Below, in pieces: positions 11,003 through 21,059 of a DNA stretch of 64,000 nucleotides. The notes beneath the pieces were generated by a model that was not told the DNA's origin, did not search any database, and saw nothing but the letters and a program-made list of their open reading frames with translations. The first letter of the stretch is position 1. Every line of letters starts with the position of its first letter. A program made the translations under genes and the position numbers. Source of the stretch: Corynebacterium tuberculostearicum (GTDB lineage Bacteria > Actinomycetota > Actinomycetes > Mycobacteriales > Mycobacteriaceae); assembly GCF_016894265.1 (NCBI RefSeq), contig NZ_CP069791.1:1922001-1986000 (forward strand), in the 5' to 3' direction.

Positions 11003-11992
11003 CTAGTCACTTTCTGCGCTGTCAGATAGCGCGCCAGCGCCACCGACGATCTCTGAAATTTCCTGGGTAATCTGTGCCTGACGGGCCTGGTTAGCCACGC
11101 GAGAGAGGTCCTCGACCATCTCGGTTGCGTTGTCAGTAGCAGACTTCATAGCTGTACGGCGTGCAGCGGACTCGGAAGCGGAAGCCTCCAAGAACATAGC
11201 AAACAGGATACGCGAGACGTACTGCGGAAGCAGGGCTTCCATGAGCGTATCTGCGTCTGGCTCGAACTCGAATCCTGCGGCAACGTCGTCCGCAGACTCG
11301 GAGTCAGACAGAGCGGAGTCACCGAGGTGGTACTCCTCATCCTGAATAACCGGCTGAACTGGCAACAGCTGCTGAGCACGCGCGGTCTGGGTCAGCATGG
11401 ACTCAAACTCGGTGTAGACAACGTGTACCTGGTCAAAGCCACGTACACCGGCGCCCTCACCCTGCGCATGCAGGCCGTCGCGGCCCTTGGTAGTGCCATG
11501 GGAACCAGCAATAAAGCCATCAATCAAGTGACGGCGCACATCGTGGGTGGTCTCCCAGGTTGGATCCTGAGAGAAACCGCCCCAGCTGCCAACTACCTCG
11601 TCCTCGCGGAACTTGTAGTGGCCGATGCCCTTATTACCAGTAACGTAGCGAACTACCTCGTAGCCCTTGCTTTCCAGGAGAGCTTGCAGCTGTGCAGCCT
11701 TCTTGAAGACGTTGTTGTTATAGCCACCGCACATACCGCGGTCAGAAGTGACCACGAGAATGGCGGCGACGTTTCCGTCTTCACGCTCACGCAGCATGTC
11801 ATGCTCCAACGTAGAAGCCGTAGCCAGCTTGTTCATCATGCTGGTCATCTCAGCCGCGTACGGCTGAGAGGCCTCTACCCTAGCCTGCGCCTTGGTAATG
11901 CGCGAGGTAGCAATGAGCTCCTGGGCCTTGGTGATCTTCTTAGTCGAATTAACGGACCGGATGCGGTCACGTAGTTCGCGAAGATTAGCCAT
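11003..11992 (-). CDS. atpG: ATP synthase F1 subunit gamma
   Basis: A 329-residue gamma subunit, starting MANLRELRDRIRSVNSTKKITKA, the standard N-terminal helix. The central stalk rotor protein. It is about 40 residues longer than the E. coli protein; the extra segment around residues 205-245 (acidic, DSALSDSESADDVAAG) matches the insertion known in mycobacterial and corynebacterial gamma subunits, which is linked to suppressed ATP hydrolysis. The C-terminal helix (NQARQAQITQEISEIVGGA) is intact. Confidence 0.97.
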   Translation of the reverse strand: MANLRELRDRIRSVNSTKKITKAQELIATSRITKAQARVEASQPYAAEMTSMMNKLATASTLEHDMLREREDGNVAAILVVTSDRGMCGGYNNNVFKKAAQLQALLESKGYEVVRYVTGNKGIGHYKFREDEVVGSWGGFSQDPTWETTHDVRRHLIDGFIAGSHGTTKGRDGLHAQGEGAGVRGFDQVHVVYTEFESMLTQTARAQQLLPVQPVIQDEEYHLGDSALSDSESADDVAAGFEFEPDADTLMEALLPQYVSRILFAMFLEASASESAARRTAMKSATDNATEMVEDLSRVANQARQAQITQEISEIVGGAGALSDSAESD

Positions 11993-12042
11993 CGTTTCTC
12001 CTCCCTTCTTTAATCTAGACGGTTAGTTGTGAGTTCTGAACT

Positions 12043-13683
12043 CTACTTAGCCGTCTTACGGGAGACGTTGAGCTCGGTGTTCTTTACGTCGCTTTCATCC
12101 AAAGGCTCTACCGGCGCCTCGGAGCCCAGGTTGTGGCCCTCGGAGGTGCGGAAGGTCGGCTGGAAGTCCTTAGCTGCCGCAACCAATGCGTCCTTGGACT
12201 CATCGGTCAACGGCTTGCCGCCGGAAATCTGCTCAAAGACCTCTGGGGTATTGGCATTGAGGTACTCGTGCACCTCGTCCTCGAAGCGGCGGACGTCTTC
12301 AACGGGAACGACGTCGAAGATGCCAGCCTCGGCGAGGTAGATGGACACCATCTGGTACTCCACCGGCTGCGGGGAGGACTCGGACTGCTTCAACAGCTCG
12401 ACCAGACGGGAACCGCGCTCCAGCTGAGCCTTGGAAGCAGCATCCAGGTCAGATGCGAATGCCGCGAAGGCCTGCAGGTCACGGTAGGAAGCCAGGTCCA
12501 GACGCAGGTTACCGGCGACCTTCTTCATGCCCTTGGTCTGTGCAGCGCCACCGACACGGGAGACGGAAACACCGACGTTAATAGCCGGGCGAACGCCCTG
12601 GTTGAACAGGTCGGACTCCAAGAAGACCTGGCCGTCAGTAATGGAAATGACGTTGGTCGGAATGAAGGCGCCGACGTCGTTTGCCTTGGTCTCGATGATC
12701 GGCAGGGCGGTCATGGAGCCAGCACCCATGTCGTCGGAAAGCTTTGCAGCACGCTCCAGCAGGCGGGAGTGCAGGTAGAACACATCGCCTGGGTATGCCT
12801 CGCGTCCCGGCGGACGGCGCAGCAGCAAGGAAATGGCACGGTAGGCCTCAGCCTGCTTGGTCAGGTCATCGTAGATAACCAGGACGTGGTTGCCCTGGTA
12901 CATCCAGTGCTGACCCAGCGCTGCACCGGAGAACGGTGCCAGCCACTTGAAGCCGGCGGAATCGGAAGCCGGTGCAGCCACGATGGTGGTGTAATCCAGT
13001 GCGCCGTGCTCCTCAAGGGTGCGGCGCACGCCGGCGATGGTCGAGCCCTTCTGGCCGATAGCGACGTAGATGCAGCGTACCTGCTTATCCTTGTCGCCGG
13101 ACTCCCAGTTAGCCTTCTGGTTCAAAATGGTATCGATGCAGACCGCGGTCTTACCGGTCTTACGGTCACCGATGACCAGCTGACGCTGGCCGCGGCCGAT
13201 CGGGGTCATTGCGTCGATAGCCTTGATGCCGGTCTGCATTGGCTCTTCAACCGGCTGGCGCTGCAGCACGGACGGTGCCTGCAGCTCGAGGACGCGCTCC
13301 TCTTCAGCGTTGATTGGGCCCATGCCGTCAATCGGCTGACCCAATGGGTTAATTACGCGGCCGAGGAATTCCTCGCCCACTGGGATGGAGAGAACCTCGC
13401 CGGTCCTCTTAACCTCGTCGCCCTCCTTGAGGGACTCGAAGTTACCCAGGACCACGACACCGATGGAGTTGGTGTCGAGGTTCTGTGCGACGCCAATAAC
13501 GCCGCCTGGGAACTCGAGCAGCTCATTCGCCATAACGGATGGCAGGCCAGAAACCTGCGCAATACCGTCAGCTGCCGAAATGACCACGCCGACCTCCTCA
13601 CGGGAGGCCTCCGCGGAGTAGCTCGAGGTGTAGTTCGCAATCGCACTACGGATCTCGTCGGAGGAGATCGTCAGCTCCGCCAT
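12043..13683 (-). CDS. atpA: ATP synthase F1 subunit alpha
   Basis: A 546-residue alpha subunit. Walker A is GDRKTGKTA (about residue 172) and the core contains SRVGGAAQ, the alpha signature. The C-terminal tail after LVAAAKDF is longer than in E. coli (ending VSRKTAK), as in mycobacteria, where it suppresses ATPase activity. An open frame extends 11 codons upstream, but [10 protein letters not shown] is the conserved start. It follows atpH by 60 bases. Confidence 0.97.
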   Translation of the reverse strand: MAELTISSDEIRSAIANYTSSYSAEASREEVGVVISAADGIAQVSGLPSVMANELLEFPGGVIGVAQNLDTNSIGVVVLGNFESLKEGDEVKRTGEVLSIPVGEEFLGRVINPLGQPIDGMGPINAEEERVLELQAPSVLQRQPVEEPMQTGIKAIDAMTPIGRGQRQLVIGDRKTGKTAVCIDTILNQKANWESGDKDKQVRCIYVAIGQKGSTIAGVRRTLEEHGALDYTTIVAAPASDSAGFKWLAPFSGAALGQHWMYQGNHVLVIYDDLTKQAEAYRAISLLLRRPPGREAYPGDVFYLHSRLLERAAKLSDDMGAGSMTALPIIETKANDVGAFIPTNVISITDGQVFLESDLFNQGVRPAINVGVSVSRVGGAAQTKGMKKVAGNLRLDLASYRDLQAFAAFASDLDAASKAQLERGSRLVELLKQSESSPQPVEYQMVSIYLAEAGIFDVVPVEDVRRFEDEVHEYLNANTPEVFEQISGGKPLTDESKDALVAAAKDFQPTFRTSEGHNLGSEAPVEPLDESDVKNTELNVSRKTAK

Positions 13684-13743
13684 GTTCTTCCTGCTCTCGG
13701 TAGTATCTTCCAGCACTTACTTAAATCGTTTCTGTCGTTTCGG

Positions 13744-14559
13744 CTACGCCATCTGGGCACGCAGGCGGGCAATCTTGCCTGCCGTGGAGCCATCAATGAC
13801 TTCATCGCCGACGCGGATGCGCATGCCACCGAGGAGGCTGGTGTCAACCTCAGAGTGAATGGACATCGCACGACCATAAATTTTGCCCAGCTTCTCAGCG
13901 AGTACTGCTTGCTGGCCTTCGTTTAGTTCACCCGCTGCGGTAACGCGCGCAATGGTGCGGTCCTGCAGGTCAGCTGCAGTATCGGCCAGTGCGGCTACGT
14001 CATCGATCGGGTTCTGCTCTGGGCGGGAGATGGCCTGAAGCACGAGTGCCTCAGTAAACATCGTGACCTTGCCGTAGAGCACGTTTGCCAGCAATCCGCG
14101 CTTGCGGGCGGAATCAGCAGTTCGGTCGGAAAGCAGCTGGGTGAGCTCGCCCTCACGGTCAAGGATCTGGGACAGGCGGAAGAGCTCGTCTTCTACCTGG
14201 CCCAGCTGACCCTGCGCCTCAGCACCGCGCAGCAGTGCGCGGCGGCCCAGGGACACCAAGCCCTTGACAAAGTCCTTCGGGGTGGACCACTGTGCGGCCG
14301 CAGCTTCCTGGATGATGCGCAATGCGCCACCGGAAATCTTGGAGCCGAACAGGGTCTCTGCCAGGGACTTACGTGCCTCGCTCGGGGCGGCGATATCGGT
14401 GAATGCGACGCGCAATTCGCGGTCTGCATCCAAGACATCGACAACCTCGAAGATATCCAGGCCCGCCTGCGCGGCGGTGGCGACATTGTTATCGCCTGCC
14501 AGGATCTCATCCAAGCGGGTTTGCGAGGTTGCGAGTGCTTCGCGGCTAGCTGCCTTCAT
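13744..14559 (-). CDS. atpH: ATP synthase F1 subunit delta, long form
   Basis: A 271-residue delta subunit, about 90 residues longer than in E. coli but normal for corynebacteria. The C-terminal region has the OSCP signature (GGMRIRVGDEVIDGSTAGKI). The subunit joins the peripheral b stalk to the top of the alpha3-beta3 ring. It starts 6 bases after atpF, so translation is probably coupled. Confidence 0.95.
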   Translation of the reverse strand: MKAASREALATSQTRLDEILAGDNNVATAAQAGLDIFEVVDVLDADRELRVAFTDIAAPSEARKSLAETLFGSKISGGALRIIQEAAAAQWSTPKDFVKGLVSLGRRALLRGAEAQGQLGQVEDELFRLSQILDREGELTQLLSDRTADSARKRGLLANVLYGKVTMFTEALVLQAISRPEQNPIDDVAALADTAADLQDRTIARVTAAGELNEGQQAVLAEKLGKIYGRAMSIHSEVDTSLLGGMRIRVGDEVIDGSTAGKIARLRAQMA

Positions 14560-14565
14560 AGTTGC

Positions 14566-15138
14566 CTACTTTCCGGCCGGTGCCACAGAGTCGAGCTCGG
14601 ACAAGAAGCCATCAATGGTGGAGGACTTCTTAGAGGCGTCGGAAAGCTCGCCGCCCAGAATCTTCTCCGCCAGGTTGATGGAGTTCTGGCCCATTTCGGA
14701 ACGCAGCTCAGTAACAACCTGCGAGCGGGAGGCTTCCAGCTGCTTCTCGCCATTGGCGACGATGCGGCGGGACTCTTCTTCCGCGTTGGTCTTAGCCTCG
14801 GCCTCAATCTGCTTACCGCGCTCGCGCGCCTGCTCGCGGATCTCGGCTGCCTCTGCACGGGCGTCGGCCAGCTGAGCATTGTACTTTTCCAGAGCAGCCT
14901 TAGCCTCGGCCTGCTGGGCCTTGGCACGCTTCAAGCCGCCCTCGATCCGGTCTTCACGCTCCTGCAGCATCTGGCTGTACTTCGGAAGAACGAACTTCGC
15001 GAAAATCAGCAAGATGATGGCGAACGGAATGATTGACCAGACTAAGTCGTACATCTTGGGCAGGAGGATGGAGTTGCCGCTCTCCAGCGGCAGGTGCTCA
15101 CTTCCTTCTGCTGCAAGGTAGTAAATGACGTTGTTCAT
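14566..15138 (-). CDS. atpF: ATP synthase F0 subunit b
   Basis: A 190-residue b subunit: one transmembrane helix at about residues 30-50 ([21 protein letters not shown]), then a long charged helix with the pattern [20 protein letters not shown] typical of the peripheral stalk dimer. The N-terminus before the helix is about 30 residues, as in other actinobacteria. It lies between atpE and atpH. Confidence 0.96.
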   Translation of the reverse strand: MNNVIYYLAAEGSEHLPLESGNSILLPKMYDLVWSIIPFAIILLIFAKFVLPKYSQMLQEREDRIEGGLKRAKAQQAEAKAALEKYNAQLADARAEAAEIREQARERGKQIEAEAKTNAEEESRRIVANGEKQLEASRSQVVTELRSEMGQNSINLAEKILGGELSDASKKSSTIDGFLSELDSVAPAGK

Positions 15139-15182
15139 GGGTCTCCGTTCTTAAAGTTCGATTTACTTGTGTAAAGCGTTCT

Positions 15183-15500
<318 letters not shown>

Positions 15501-15528
15501 TTAGTTAACCGCGAGGTTCGCGTTGTTG

Positions 15529-16341
15529 TTAGTGCGAATCTGCATGCAACGACAATTCGATGTATACCGCCGTCAGCAGGGCAAAGATGTATGCCTGCAA
15601 GAAGATGACGATAAGCTCGTAAAGCGTGAACAGAACCGCTGCGACCAGGGTCAAGCCACCCACTGCGGTCCAGGCGTTGAACTGGAAGAAGAAGAAGTTC
15701 GTAGCCGAGTACAACAGGACCAAAATGAGGTGGCCAGCCAGGAAGTTCGCCATAAGACGAAGAGCCAGGGTGACTGGGCGCATAACAAACGTAGAGAAAG
15801 CCTCAATCGGCACGACAAGAATGTGCAAGGCCGGCGGCAGGTTAGGAATAACCACCGAGGACTTGATGAACTTGCCAAAGCCATAGCGCTTAGCGCCGGC
15901 GTAAATCATGGCGATATACGCAACAGCTGCCAAGACGATTGGCATACCGATACGGGCGTTCGGAGAAATGTTCAGACCCGGCACAATAGTTGTGAGGTTC
16001 CAGAACAAAACTGCAAAGAAGATAGAGGCCAAAAGTGGAAGGAAGCGACGTCCTTCCTTCTTGCCCAAGATGTCTTCTGCGATCTGAACTCGCACGAAGT
16101 CAATCGCATGCTCGCCTACGTTTTGAATTCCTTTAGGAACCAGCTTGGGGTTCCTGAAGGCGACAACAAATAGGAGCACCAGCACGGCCGCCATCAGAAG
16201 GCGAACGAGCATGATGCGATCCAAAGCGAACCAACCGTTGGCAAAATCGCTCAACCAGAGGTCAACGACTCCGCCATCATCGGTTACGTGCCCCGGGAAA
16301 AATTCTGGGTCCAGTTCGGGTGCGTGGAAGCTACCCTTCAT
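15529..16341 (-). CDS. atpB: ATP synthase F0 subunit a
   Basis: A 270-residue membrane protein with about five to six helices. The essential Arg lies in MRPVTLALRLMANFLAGH near residue 180, next to the c-ring interface. The first gene of the operon. I chose the ATG at MKGSFHAPELDPEFFPG; the frame opens 15 codons upstream but that part has no family similarity. No Shine-Dalgarno is visible before it. Confidence 0.95.
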   Translation of the reverse strand: MKGSFHAPELDPEFFPGHVTDDGGVVDLWLSDFANGWFALDRIMLVRLLMAAVLVLLFVVAFRNPKLVPKGIQNVGEHAIDFVRVQIAEDILGKKEGRRFLPLLASIFFAVLFWNLTTIVPGLNISPNARIGMPIVLAAVAYIAMIYAGAKRYGFGKFIKSSVVIPNLPPALHILVVPIEAFSTFVMRPVTLALRLMANFLAGHLILVLLYSATNFFFFQFNAWTAVGGLTLVAAVLFTLYELIVIFLQAYIFALLTAVYIELSLHADSH

Positions 16342-16738
16342 GGCCAATGTTGTAACGCTCAGCGTTCTCTCCCGTGTTCGGGCCACACAGCTTGTCGAAG
16401 GCCGTGTGGTGCGATGGACGTCTCAAACTCTCTGCCTCACACACGGACTCCGTCGCACATCAGCGTGCGCAAGACAGGGATTCACCGCTGCGAAAGCCAG
16501 CTTTTGTGCTAGCCCGCGGTAACCCGAAGAAAAGCGTATCAGTTAGATCAAGAGTTTTCGCACGTGGGGGGCCACTAACGCCCCTAGTTTCACCGCTGCG
16601 GGCTCAATTCCGCCACAAATTCACAACAAAAAGGCCACATTCTGCCTAAATCCTGCTACGTGGAGTTCATCACACTTGCCTATTTCCCCACCTTGACGGG
16701 GGTAACCACGACAGAAACGATTGCATGCACGCAAAGCA
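16342..16738. other. Upstream region of the atp operon, no gene
   Basis: About 400 bases between atpB and the terminator behind the AtpI-like gene. I see no plausible protein gene and no convincing -35/-10 pair for atpB. It probably holds the main atp promoter and a long leader. Weak inverted segments occur, but none is strong enough to name. Confidence 0.4.
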
Positions 16739-16782
16739 AAAGGGCCCACCACCTTTCCTTCCAGAAAAGCGGTGGGCCCTTT
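16739..16782 (-). terminator. Strong terminator after the AtpI-like gene
   Basis: AAAGGGCCCACC (16739-16750) and GGTGGGCCCTTT (16771-16782) are perfect 12-base inverted arms with a 20-base loop. Reading on the minus strand it is followed by TTGCTTTG. It should separate the wecA/atpI transcript from the atpB-C operon, so that the latter starts from its own promoter. Confidence 0.85.
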
Positions 16783-16799
16783 AGGAGGCCTCTTCCCTA

Positions 16800-17234
16800 C
16801 TACGAGACGTAGGTGACGCGCGAGGTAACTACTGCCCACACCTCCGTGCCCAAGGTGGCAAAAAGTGCCAGCATGACGGTTACGAACAGCGCCATGGTGT
16901 CATAGAAATCCATATCTCGGATTACGAGAAGCACCATGACCAAGACGATGACCTTGAGCAGCCAACCGCCCAGCACCACGGCCATGGTGTTGGCAGGAGT
17001 GGTATTGGCGGTCAGCAAAACCGACAAAGCGGTGAACAAGACGAAGCCGCCACCGATAGCGGCACCGACCAGGACTCCCCAAATGCCGGGGAGACCCCTG
17101 ATACCGCCCCAGACGGCCAAGGAGACCACCGTGATAACCAGCAGGGCAAGACCACCCAGCTTGACCGCCCTTTGCATGGGACGGCGGTGGTCATCAAATT
17201 CCGAGGGTTGCGTAGTCGCTTGTGCTTCACTCAC
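16800..17234 (-). CDS. AtpI-like four-helix membrane protein
   Basis: A 144-residue protein with four predicted transmembrane helices (about 29-45, 52-72, 84-104, 112-134) and a charged N-terminus. Its position directly upstream of atpB, its size and helix count fit the AtpI/UncI family, thought to help assemble the c-ring, but similarity is weak and I infer this mainly from place. It starts with GTG; a TAGGGT box 8 bases upstream could give a near-leaderless transcript. It is followed by a strong terminator, so it is not fused to the atp transcript. Confidence 0.65.
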   Translation of the reverse strand: MSEAQATTQPSEFDDHRRPMQRAVKLGGLALLVITVVSLAVWGGIRGLPGIWGVLVGAAIGGGFVLFTALSVLLTANTTPANTMAVVLGGWLLKVIVLVMVLLVIRDMDFYDTMALFVTVMLALFATLGTEVWAVVTSRVTYVS

Positions 17235-17250
17235 GGCTACACACCCTACC

Positions 17251-18426
17251 TCACGAGGGCTCAGATTCCTTCACCACGACGGTCTCTCGCGCGGCAGGCC
17301 CAATCTTTCCTTGGCGCAAAGGCACGAGGGTCGCCGCGAACGCGAGGAGCAAGGCAACGATGGTGACGCCAATGGCCACCGGCGCGGGCACGATGGAAAA
17401 GGACACCGCGCCGAAGGCTACGGCGGAGACCCACAGGTAAAGAACCAGCACGGTCCGGCGGTGGGTATGGCCGAGCGAGAGTAGGCGGTGATGGATGTGC
17501 GCCTTATCCGCAGAAAACGGTGACCGTCCCTGGGACAGACGGCGAATGACGGCCCAGACAAGGTCCAGGACTGGAATAAACACCGCTGCGGCCACCACGA
17601 TGATGGGAGACATCAAAGCGACAATGTCCACCGTGCCGTAAAGCGACATGTTGATCTTGCCAGACGCGGAAGTCGAGGCCGCAGCGAGCAAGAGACCAAT
17701 AAGCATCGAGCCAGAATCGCCCATGAAGATGCGCGACGGTTCGAAGTTATGCGGCAAGAATCCAGCGCACATTCCCACCAAGGCAGCGCTGATGATGGCC
17801 GGTGGGTAGGCCGAGACTGCACCGCCCTGGTCATGGAGAACGGTCAAGGAAAAGACCAGAATTGCCCCGCCCGCAATCATGCCAAGGCCTGCCGCTAGGC
17901 CATCGAGTCCGTCGACAAAGTTGATGGCATTGATCAGCAGAACGGTAAAGAATGCGGTAAGCAGGGTGCTTTGCAATTGGTCCAGGACGACCGTGGTGCC
18001 GCCGCCAAAGGGGATGAAAAGCAGCGTCCAGGTAAGCCCCAGCCCGCTCATCAAGGTGGCCGCGAAGAGCTGGCCAAAAAGCTTCACTATGGCACTGAGT
18101 TCCACCAGGTCATCGACCACTCCGACAAGGACTAGCGCCAGGGCGGCCCAGAGCACTGCATTCATCTCCGGAGTGACGGGCATAAAGCCCCGAGTCAAGG
18201 CTGGAAGCTGGGCTGCGAGGAATATCGCCGCGGCGAAGCCGGTAAACATGGCCACCCCACCCATGCGCGGGGTGGGCTGCGTGTGGGCGTCGCGCAGGCG
18301 AATCTCCGCCACGCGGCCGGTGCGTACCAAAAAGGAGCGCACCACACCGGTGGTGAGATACGTAAATGCTGCTGCAACGAGGATGACGAGGGCCAGCTCG
18401 CGCAGCGGGACACCACTGCCGCTCAC
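17251..18426 (-). CDS. wecA: Polyprenyl-phosphate GlcNAc-1-phosphate transferase (WecA/TagO family)
   Basis: A 391-residue membrane enzyme with about eleven helices. Family motifs are all present: RDAHTQPTPRMGG near residue 45, NFVDGLDGLAAG (catalytic Asp pair), MGDSGSMLIG and the HIHH motif in KAHIHHRLL. In mycobacteria and corynebacteria WecA makes decaprenyl-PP-GlcNAc, the first linker unit that joins arabinogalactan to peptidoglycan. GTG start with a good AAGGAGG Shine-Dalgarno eight bases upstream. It follows tsaC by 12 bases. Confidence 0.95.
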   Translation of the reverse strand: MSGSGVPLRELALVILVAAAFTYLTTGVVRSFLVRTGRVAEIRLRDAHTQPTPRMGGVAMFTGFAAAIFLAAQLPALTRGFMPVTPEMNAVLWAALALVLVGVVDDLVELSAIVKLFGQLFAATLMSGLGLTWTLLFIPFGGGTTVVLDQLQSTLLTAFFTVLLINAINFVDGLDGLAAGLGMIAGGAILVFSLTVLHDQGGAVSAYPPAIISAALVGMCAGFLPHNFEPSRIFMGDSGSMLIGLLLAAASTSASGKINMSLYGTVDIVALMSPIIVVAAAVFIPVLDLVWAVIRRLSQGRSPFSADKAHIHHRLLSLGHTHRRTVLVLYLWVSAVAFGAVSFSIVPAPVAIGVTIVALLLAFAATLVPLRQGKIGPAARETVVVKESEPS

Positions 18427-18438
18427 GCGAATGCCTCC

Positions 18439-19107
18439 TTAAGCTTGTGGGCGGGTGCGCAGGGTCTGCGCCTCGACGCCAATGACCTCGCCGATTTCCT
18501 CGGCCGAAAGCGCGCCTTCGCGCAGGAGGTATGGGCGCTCACCGGAGAGATCAATGATGGTCGAGGGCTTGCCGACGGCCGTCTCTCCCCCATCCAAGTA
18601 AACCGTCACGGCTTTACCTAGCTGCTGCTTGGCCATAAGCGCCGTGGTTGGTGGCTGGTGGCCAGAAATATTGGCGGAGGAGACTGCCATGGGGCCAACC
18701 TCGCGCAGCAACTCGATGGCGATGGGATGCAATGGCATGCGCAGCATCACGGTGCCGCGGGTATCGCCAAGGTTCCACGGCAGCGATGGTGCTTGCGGAA
18801 CGACGATGGACAGGCCACCGGGCCAGAAGGCCTCCACCAAGTCACGCGCGGTATCCGTATAGGAAGCGACCAGACCGCGAACGGTATCCCAGGAACCCAC
18901 CAAAACCGGCACCGGCATATCCGGGCCACGCTGCTTGGTGGCCAGGAGGTTGGCTACGGCATCATTATCAAAGGCATCACAGCCGAGGCCATAGAGCGTA
19001 TCGGTGGGCATAACCACAAGGCGACCGGATTGCGCAGCCTTGACCGCAATATTCATGCCCTCTTCGCGCTCGGCATCATCGGCGCAGTTAAAAATCTTTC
19101 CTTGCAT
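18439..19107 (-). CDS. tsaC: L-threonylcarbamoyladenylate synthase
   Basis: A 222-residue YrdC-fold enzyme, lacking the extra C-terminal Sua5 domain. GRLVVMPTDTLYGLGCDA is the signature N-terminal motif, and VSSANISGHQPPT the second conserved block. It makes threonylcarbamoyl-AMP for the t6A modification at tRNA position 37. It lies in the translation-linked series rho-prfA-prmC-tsaC, 32 bases behind prmC. The start ATG has a purine-rich AAGGGGAAAAG upstream. Confidence 0.93.
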   Translation of the reverse strand: MQGKIFNCADDAEREEGMNIAVKAAQSGRLVVMPTDTLYGLGCDAFDNDAVANLLATKQRGPDMPVPVLVGSWDTVRGLVASYTDTARDLVEAFWPGGLSIVVPQAPSLPWNLGDTRGTVMLRMPLHPIAIELLREVGPMAVSSANISGHQPPTTALMAKQQLGKAVTVYLDGGETAVGKPSTIIDLSGERPYLLREGALSAEEIGEVIGVEAQTLRTRPQA

Positions 19108-19139
19108 AATCTTTTCCCCTTCTTGCCCTCAATGGTGTC

Positions 19140-19976
19140 TTAGTCTACCCCGCGCACCGCAGTAACAAAGCGGGGCGTTCCCGTCAGGTCCTGCAGCGCG
19201 GCGATCTGTTCAAAGCCGCCGTGTCGGGCCAACGCGGCTTGTACCGCCCCGCTCGTGGAGTCATCGTGTTCGATGGCCACCTTGCCGCCTGGGCGCACAA
19301 GGCGCGCAATGGTCGGAATAAGGCCGGTAATGACCCCCATCCCATCCGCTCCGGCAAAAACCGCGTTATGCGGGTCATGATAGACCTCTGGATCAAGATC
19401 CGGGGTTTCTGGCACGTAGGGCGGGTTGGTCACGAGGAGGTCCACGGTTCCATTCCATTCCGCCAAAGTATCGTCGGCCGTGGCATCAGCCTGAATGACC
19501 TCTACCCCGGTGTTACGGGTGTTGGCTTGGGTGTAGGCCAGGGCGGCGTCGGCAAGCTCCACTGCCTTCACCTGCGCGTCAGGCAGATAGTGGTGTAGGT
19601 AGAGCGCTAGCGCGCCCGTGCCGGTGCACAGATCTACCAGCCGCGGGCCGTCCGCGTTGCGCACCGCCCAATCCGCCATCACCTCGGTCTCCGGCCGCGG
19701 GATGAACACGCCCGAGCCCACCTTGAGCTCCAGCGGGCCGAACCAGGCGCTGCCAAGGACGTACTGCAAAGGCTCGCGGGCCTCCCGGCGGCGCAGCAGC
19801 GCATCATAGGCCACGTCGAAGCCGGGCATAGGAGCCTGATCGAGCGGGATATCCATGTGGCCGCAGTGGATGAGGTGCGCGGCCATGATGCGTGCATCCC
19901 ACTCAGGGCTGGCTACCCCGGCAGCACGAAGGCGCTGCACCCCGCGGCGCAGCGCCTGTCCATACGTGTTTTCCAC
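19140..19976 (-). CDS. prmC: Release factor glutamine N5-methyltransferase
   Basis: A 278-residue class I SAM methyltransferase. The SAM-binding loop is LVDLCTGTGALAL (about residue 115) and the catalytic NPPY motif appears in VTNPPYVPE. It methylates the Gln of the GGQ motif in release factors. It sits 6 bases after prfA, its substrate gene, as in most bacteria. Confidence 0.95.
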   Translation of the reverse strand: MENTYGQALRRGVQRLRAAGVASPEWDARIMAAHLIHCGHMDIPLDQAPMPGFDVAYDALLRRREAREPLQYVLGSAWFGPLELKVGSGVFIPRPETEVMADWAVRNADGPRLVDLCTGTGALALYLHHYLPDAQVKAVELADAALAYTQANTRNTGVEVIQADATADDTLAEWNGTVDLLVTNPPYVPETPDLDPEVYHDPHNAVFAGADGMGVITGLIPTIARLVRPGGKVAIEHDDSTSGAVQAALARHGGFEQIAALQDLTGTPRFVTAVRGVD

Positions 19977-19982
19977 GCTGGT

Positions 19983-21059
19983 TTAACCCTCGGCTTCGAG
20001 GCGCTCGGCGCGCTCTTGGTCCTGCAGGGCCTTAATAAGGTCATGCATGTCACCGTTCAGCACGGAGTCCAAGTTATTGGCCTTGTAACCAATGCGGTGA
20101 TCCGTGATGCGGTTTTCCGGCCAGTTATAGGTGCGGATGCGCTCGGAACGGTCCATGGTGCGCACCTGGGAGGCGCGCTGCTCGCCGGCCTCAGCCTCGC
20201 GGGCCTCGCGCTCCATTTGATCCAGACGGGCCTGCAGAACCTGCAGCGCACGCGCCTTATTCTGAATCTGGGAACGCTCCTTCTGACAGGTCACGATAAG
20301 CCCGGTGGGCAGGTGGGTAATACGCACCGCGGAGTCGGTGGTGTTCACGCCCTGACCGCCCTTACCGGAAGAGCGGTAGACGTCGACGCGAATATCCTTG
20401 TCATCGATATTGACGGACTCGACCTCTTCCGGCTCCGGGTAGACCAGCACGCCGGCGGCAGAGGTCTGGATGCGGCCCTGGGACTCAGTGACCGGAACGC
20501 GCTGTACGCGGTGCACGCCGCCCTCAAACTTGAATACGGACCATGCACCATCGCGCGACGGGGACTTGGAGCGGAAGGAAATCGTCATATCCTTCACGCC
20601 GCCCAAATCGGACTCATTGAGGCCCAAGACCTCCCAATTAAAGCCCGTCTTATCCGCATAGCGCTCATACATGCGGGCCAAGTCGCCGGCAAAGAGGGCT
20701 GCTTCTTCGCCGCCCGCGCCGGCCTTGATTTCCATAATGATGTCCTCGGAATCCTGCTCATCACGCGGCGCGAGCAGATCAGCGAGCTTTTCTTCCAAGC
20801 TCTCCACGGACTTTTCTAGGCGGTCCGCTTCCTCCTGGAAGTCATGGTCCTCATAAGCCATCTCCTTGGCGTCAGCGAGATCCTCGCGCGCCTGGGTCAG
20901 CTCATCATTGACCATGATGATGGGGCGCAGTTCCGCGTAGCGCTTGGAAAGCTTGCGGAATTGCTTCTGGTCGCCGGCTACCTCCGGATCGGCCATCTGC
21001 ATCTCAATGCCCTGGTACTCGGACACGATGTCATCAACGAGTGAAACCTGATTAGACAT
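19983..21059 (-). CDS. prfA: Peptide chain release factor 1
   Basis: RF1 of 358 residues, recognising UAA/UAG. The stop-codon reading motif is PVT in [12 protein letters not shown] (PAT in E. coli) and the catalytic GGQ in SGKGGQGVN. The MSNQVS start at 21059 overlaps the last eight bases of rho; an ATG four codons earlier (21071) is possible, but the GAAGAAG purine tract is well placed for the later start. Overlap with rho implies co-translation, with prmC following. Confidence 0.93.
   Translation of the reverse strand: MSNQVSLVDDIVSEYQGIEMQMADPEVAGDQKQFRKLSKRYAELRPIIMVNDELTQAREDLADAKEMAYEDHDFQEEADRLEKSVESLEEKLADLLAPRDEQDSEDIIMEIKAGAGGEEAALFAGDLARMYERYADKTGFNWEVLGLNESDLGGVKDMTISFRSKSPSRDGAWSVFKFEGGVHRVQRVPVTESQGRIQTSAAGVLVYPEPEEVESVNIDDKDIRVDVYRSSGKGGQGVNTTDSAVRITHLPTGLIVTCQKERSQIQNKARALQVLQARLDQMEREAREAEAGEQRASQVRTMDRSERIRTYNWPENRITDHRIGYKANNLDSVLNGDMHDLIKALQDQERAERLEAEG

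Noticed and set aside
12133..13926. A 597-codon plus-strand frame opposite atpA/atpH
   Set aside because: Shadow across two real genes, with no recognisable family.
19857..20819. A 320-codon plus-strand frame opposite prfA/prmC
   Set aside because: Shadow over two well-defined genes.
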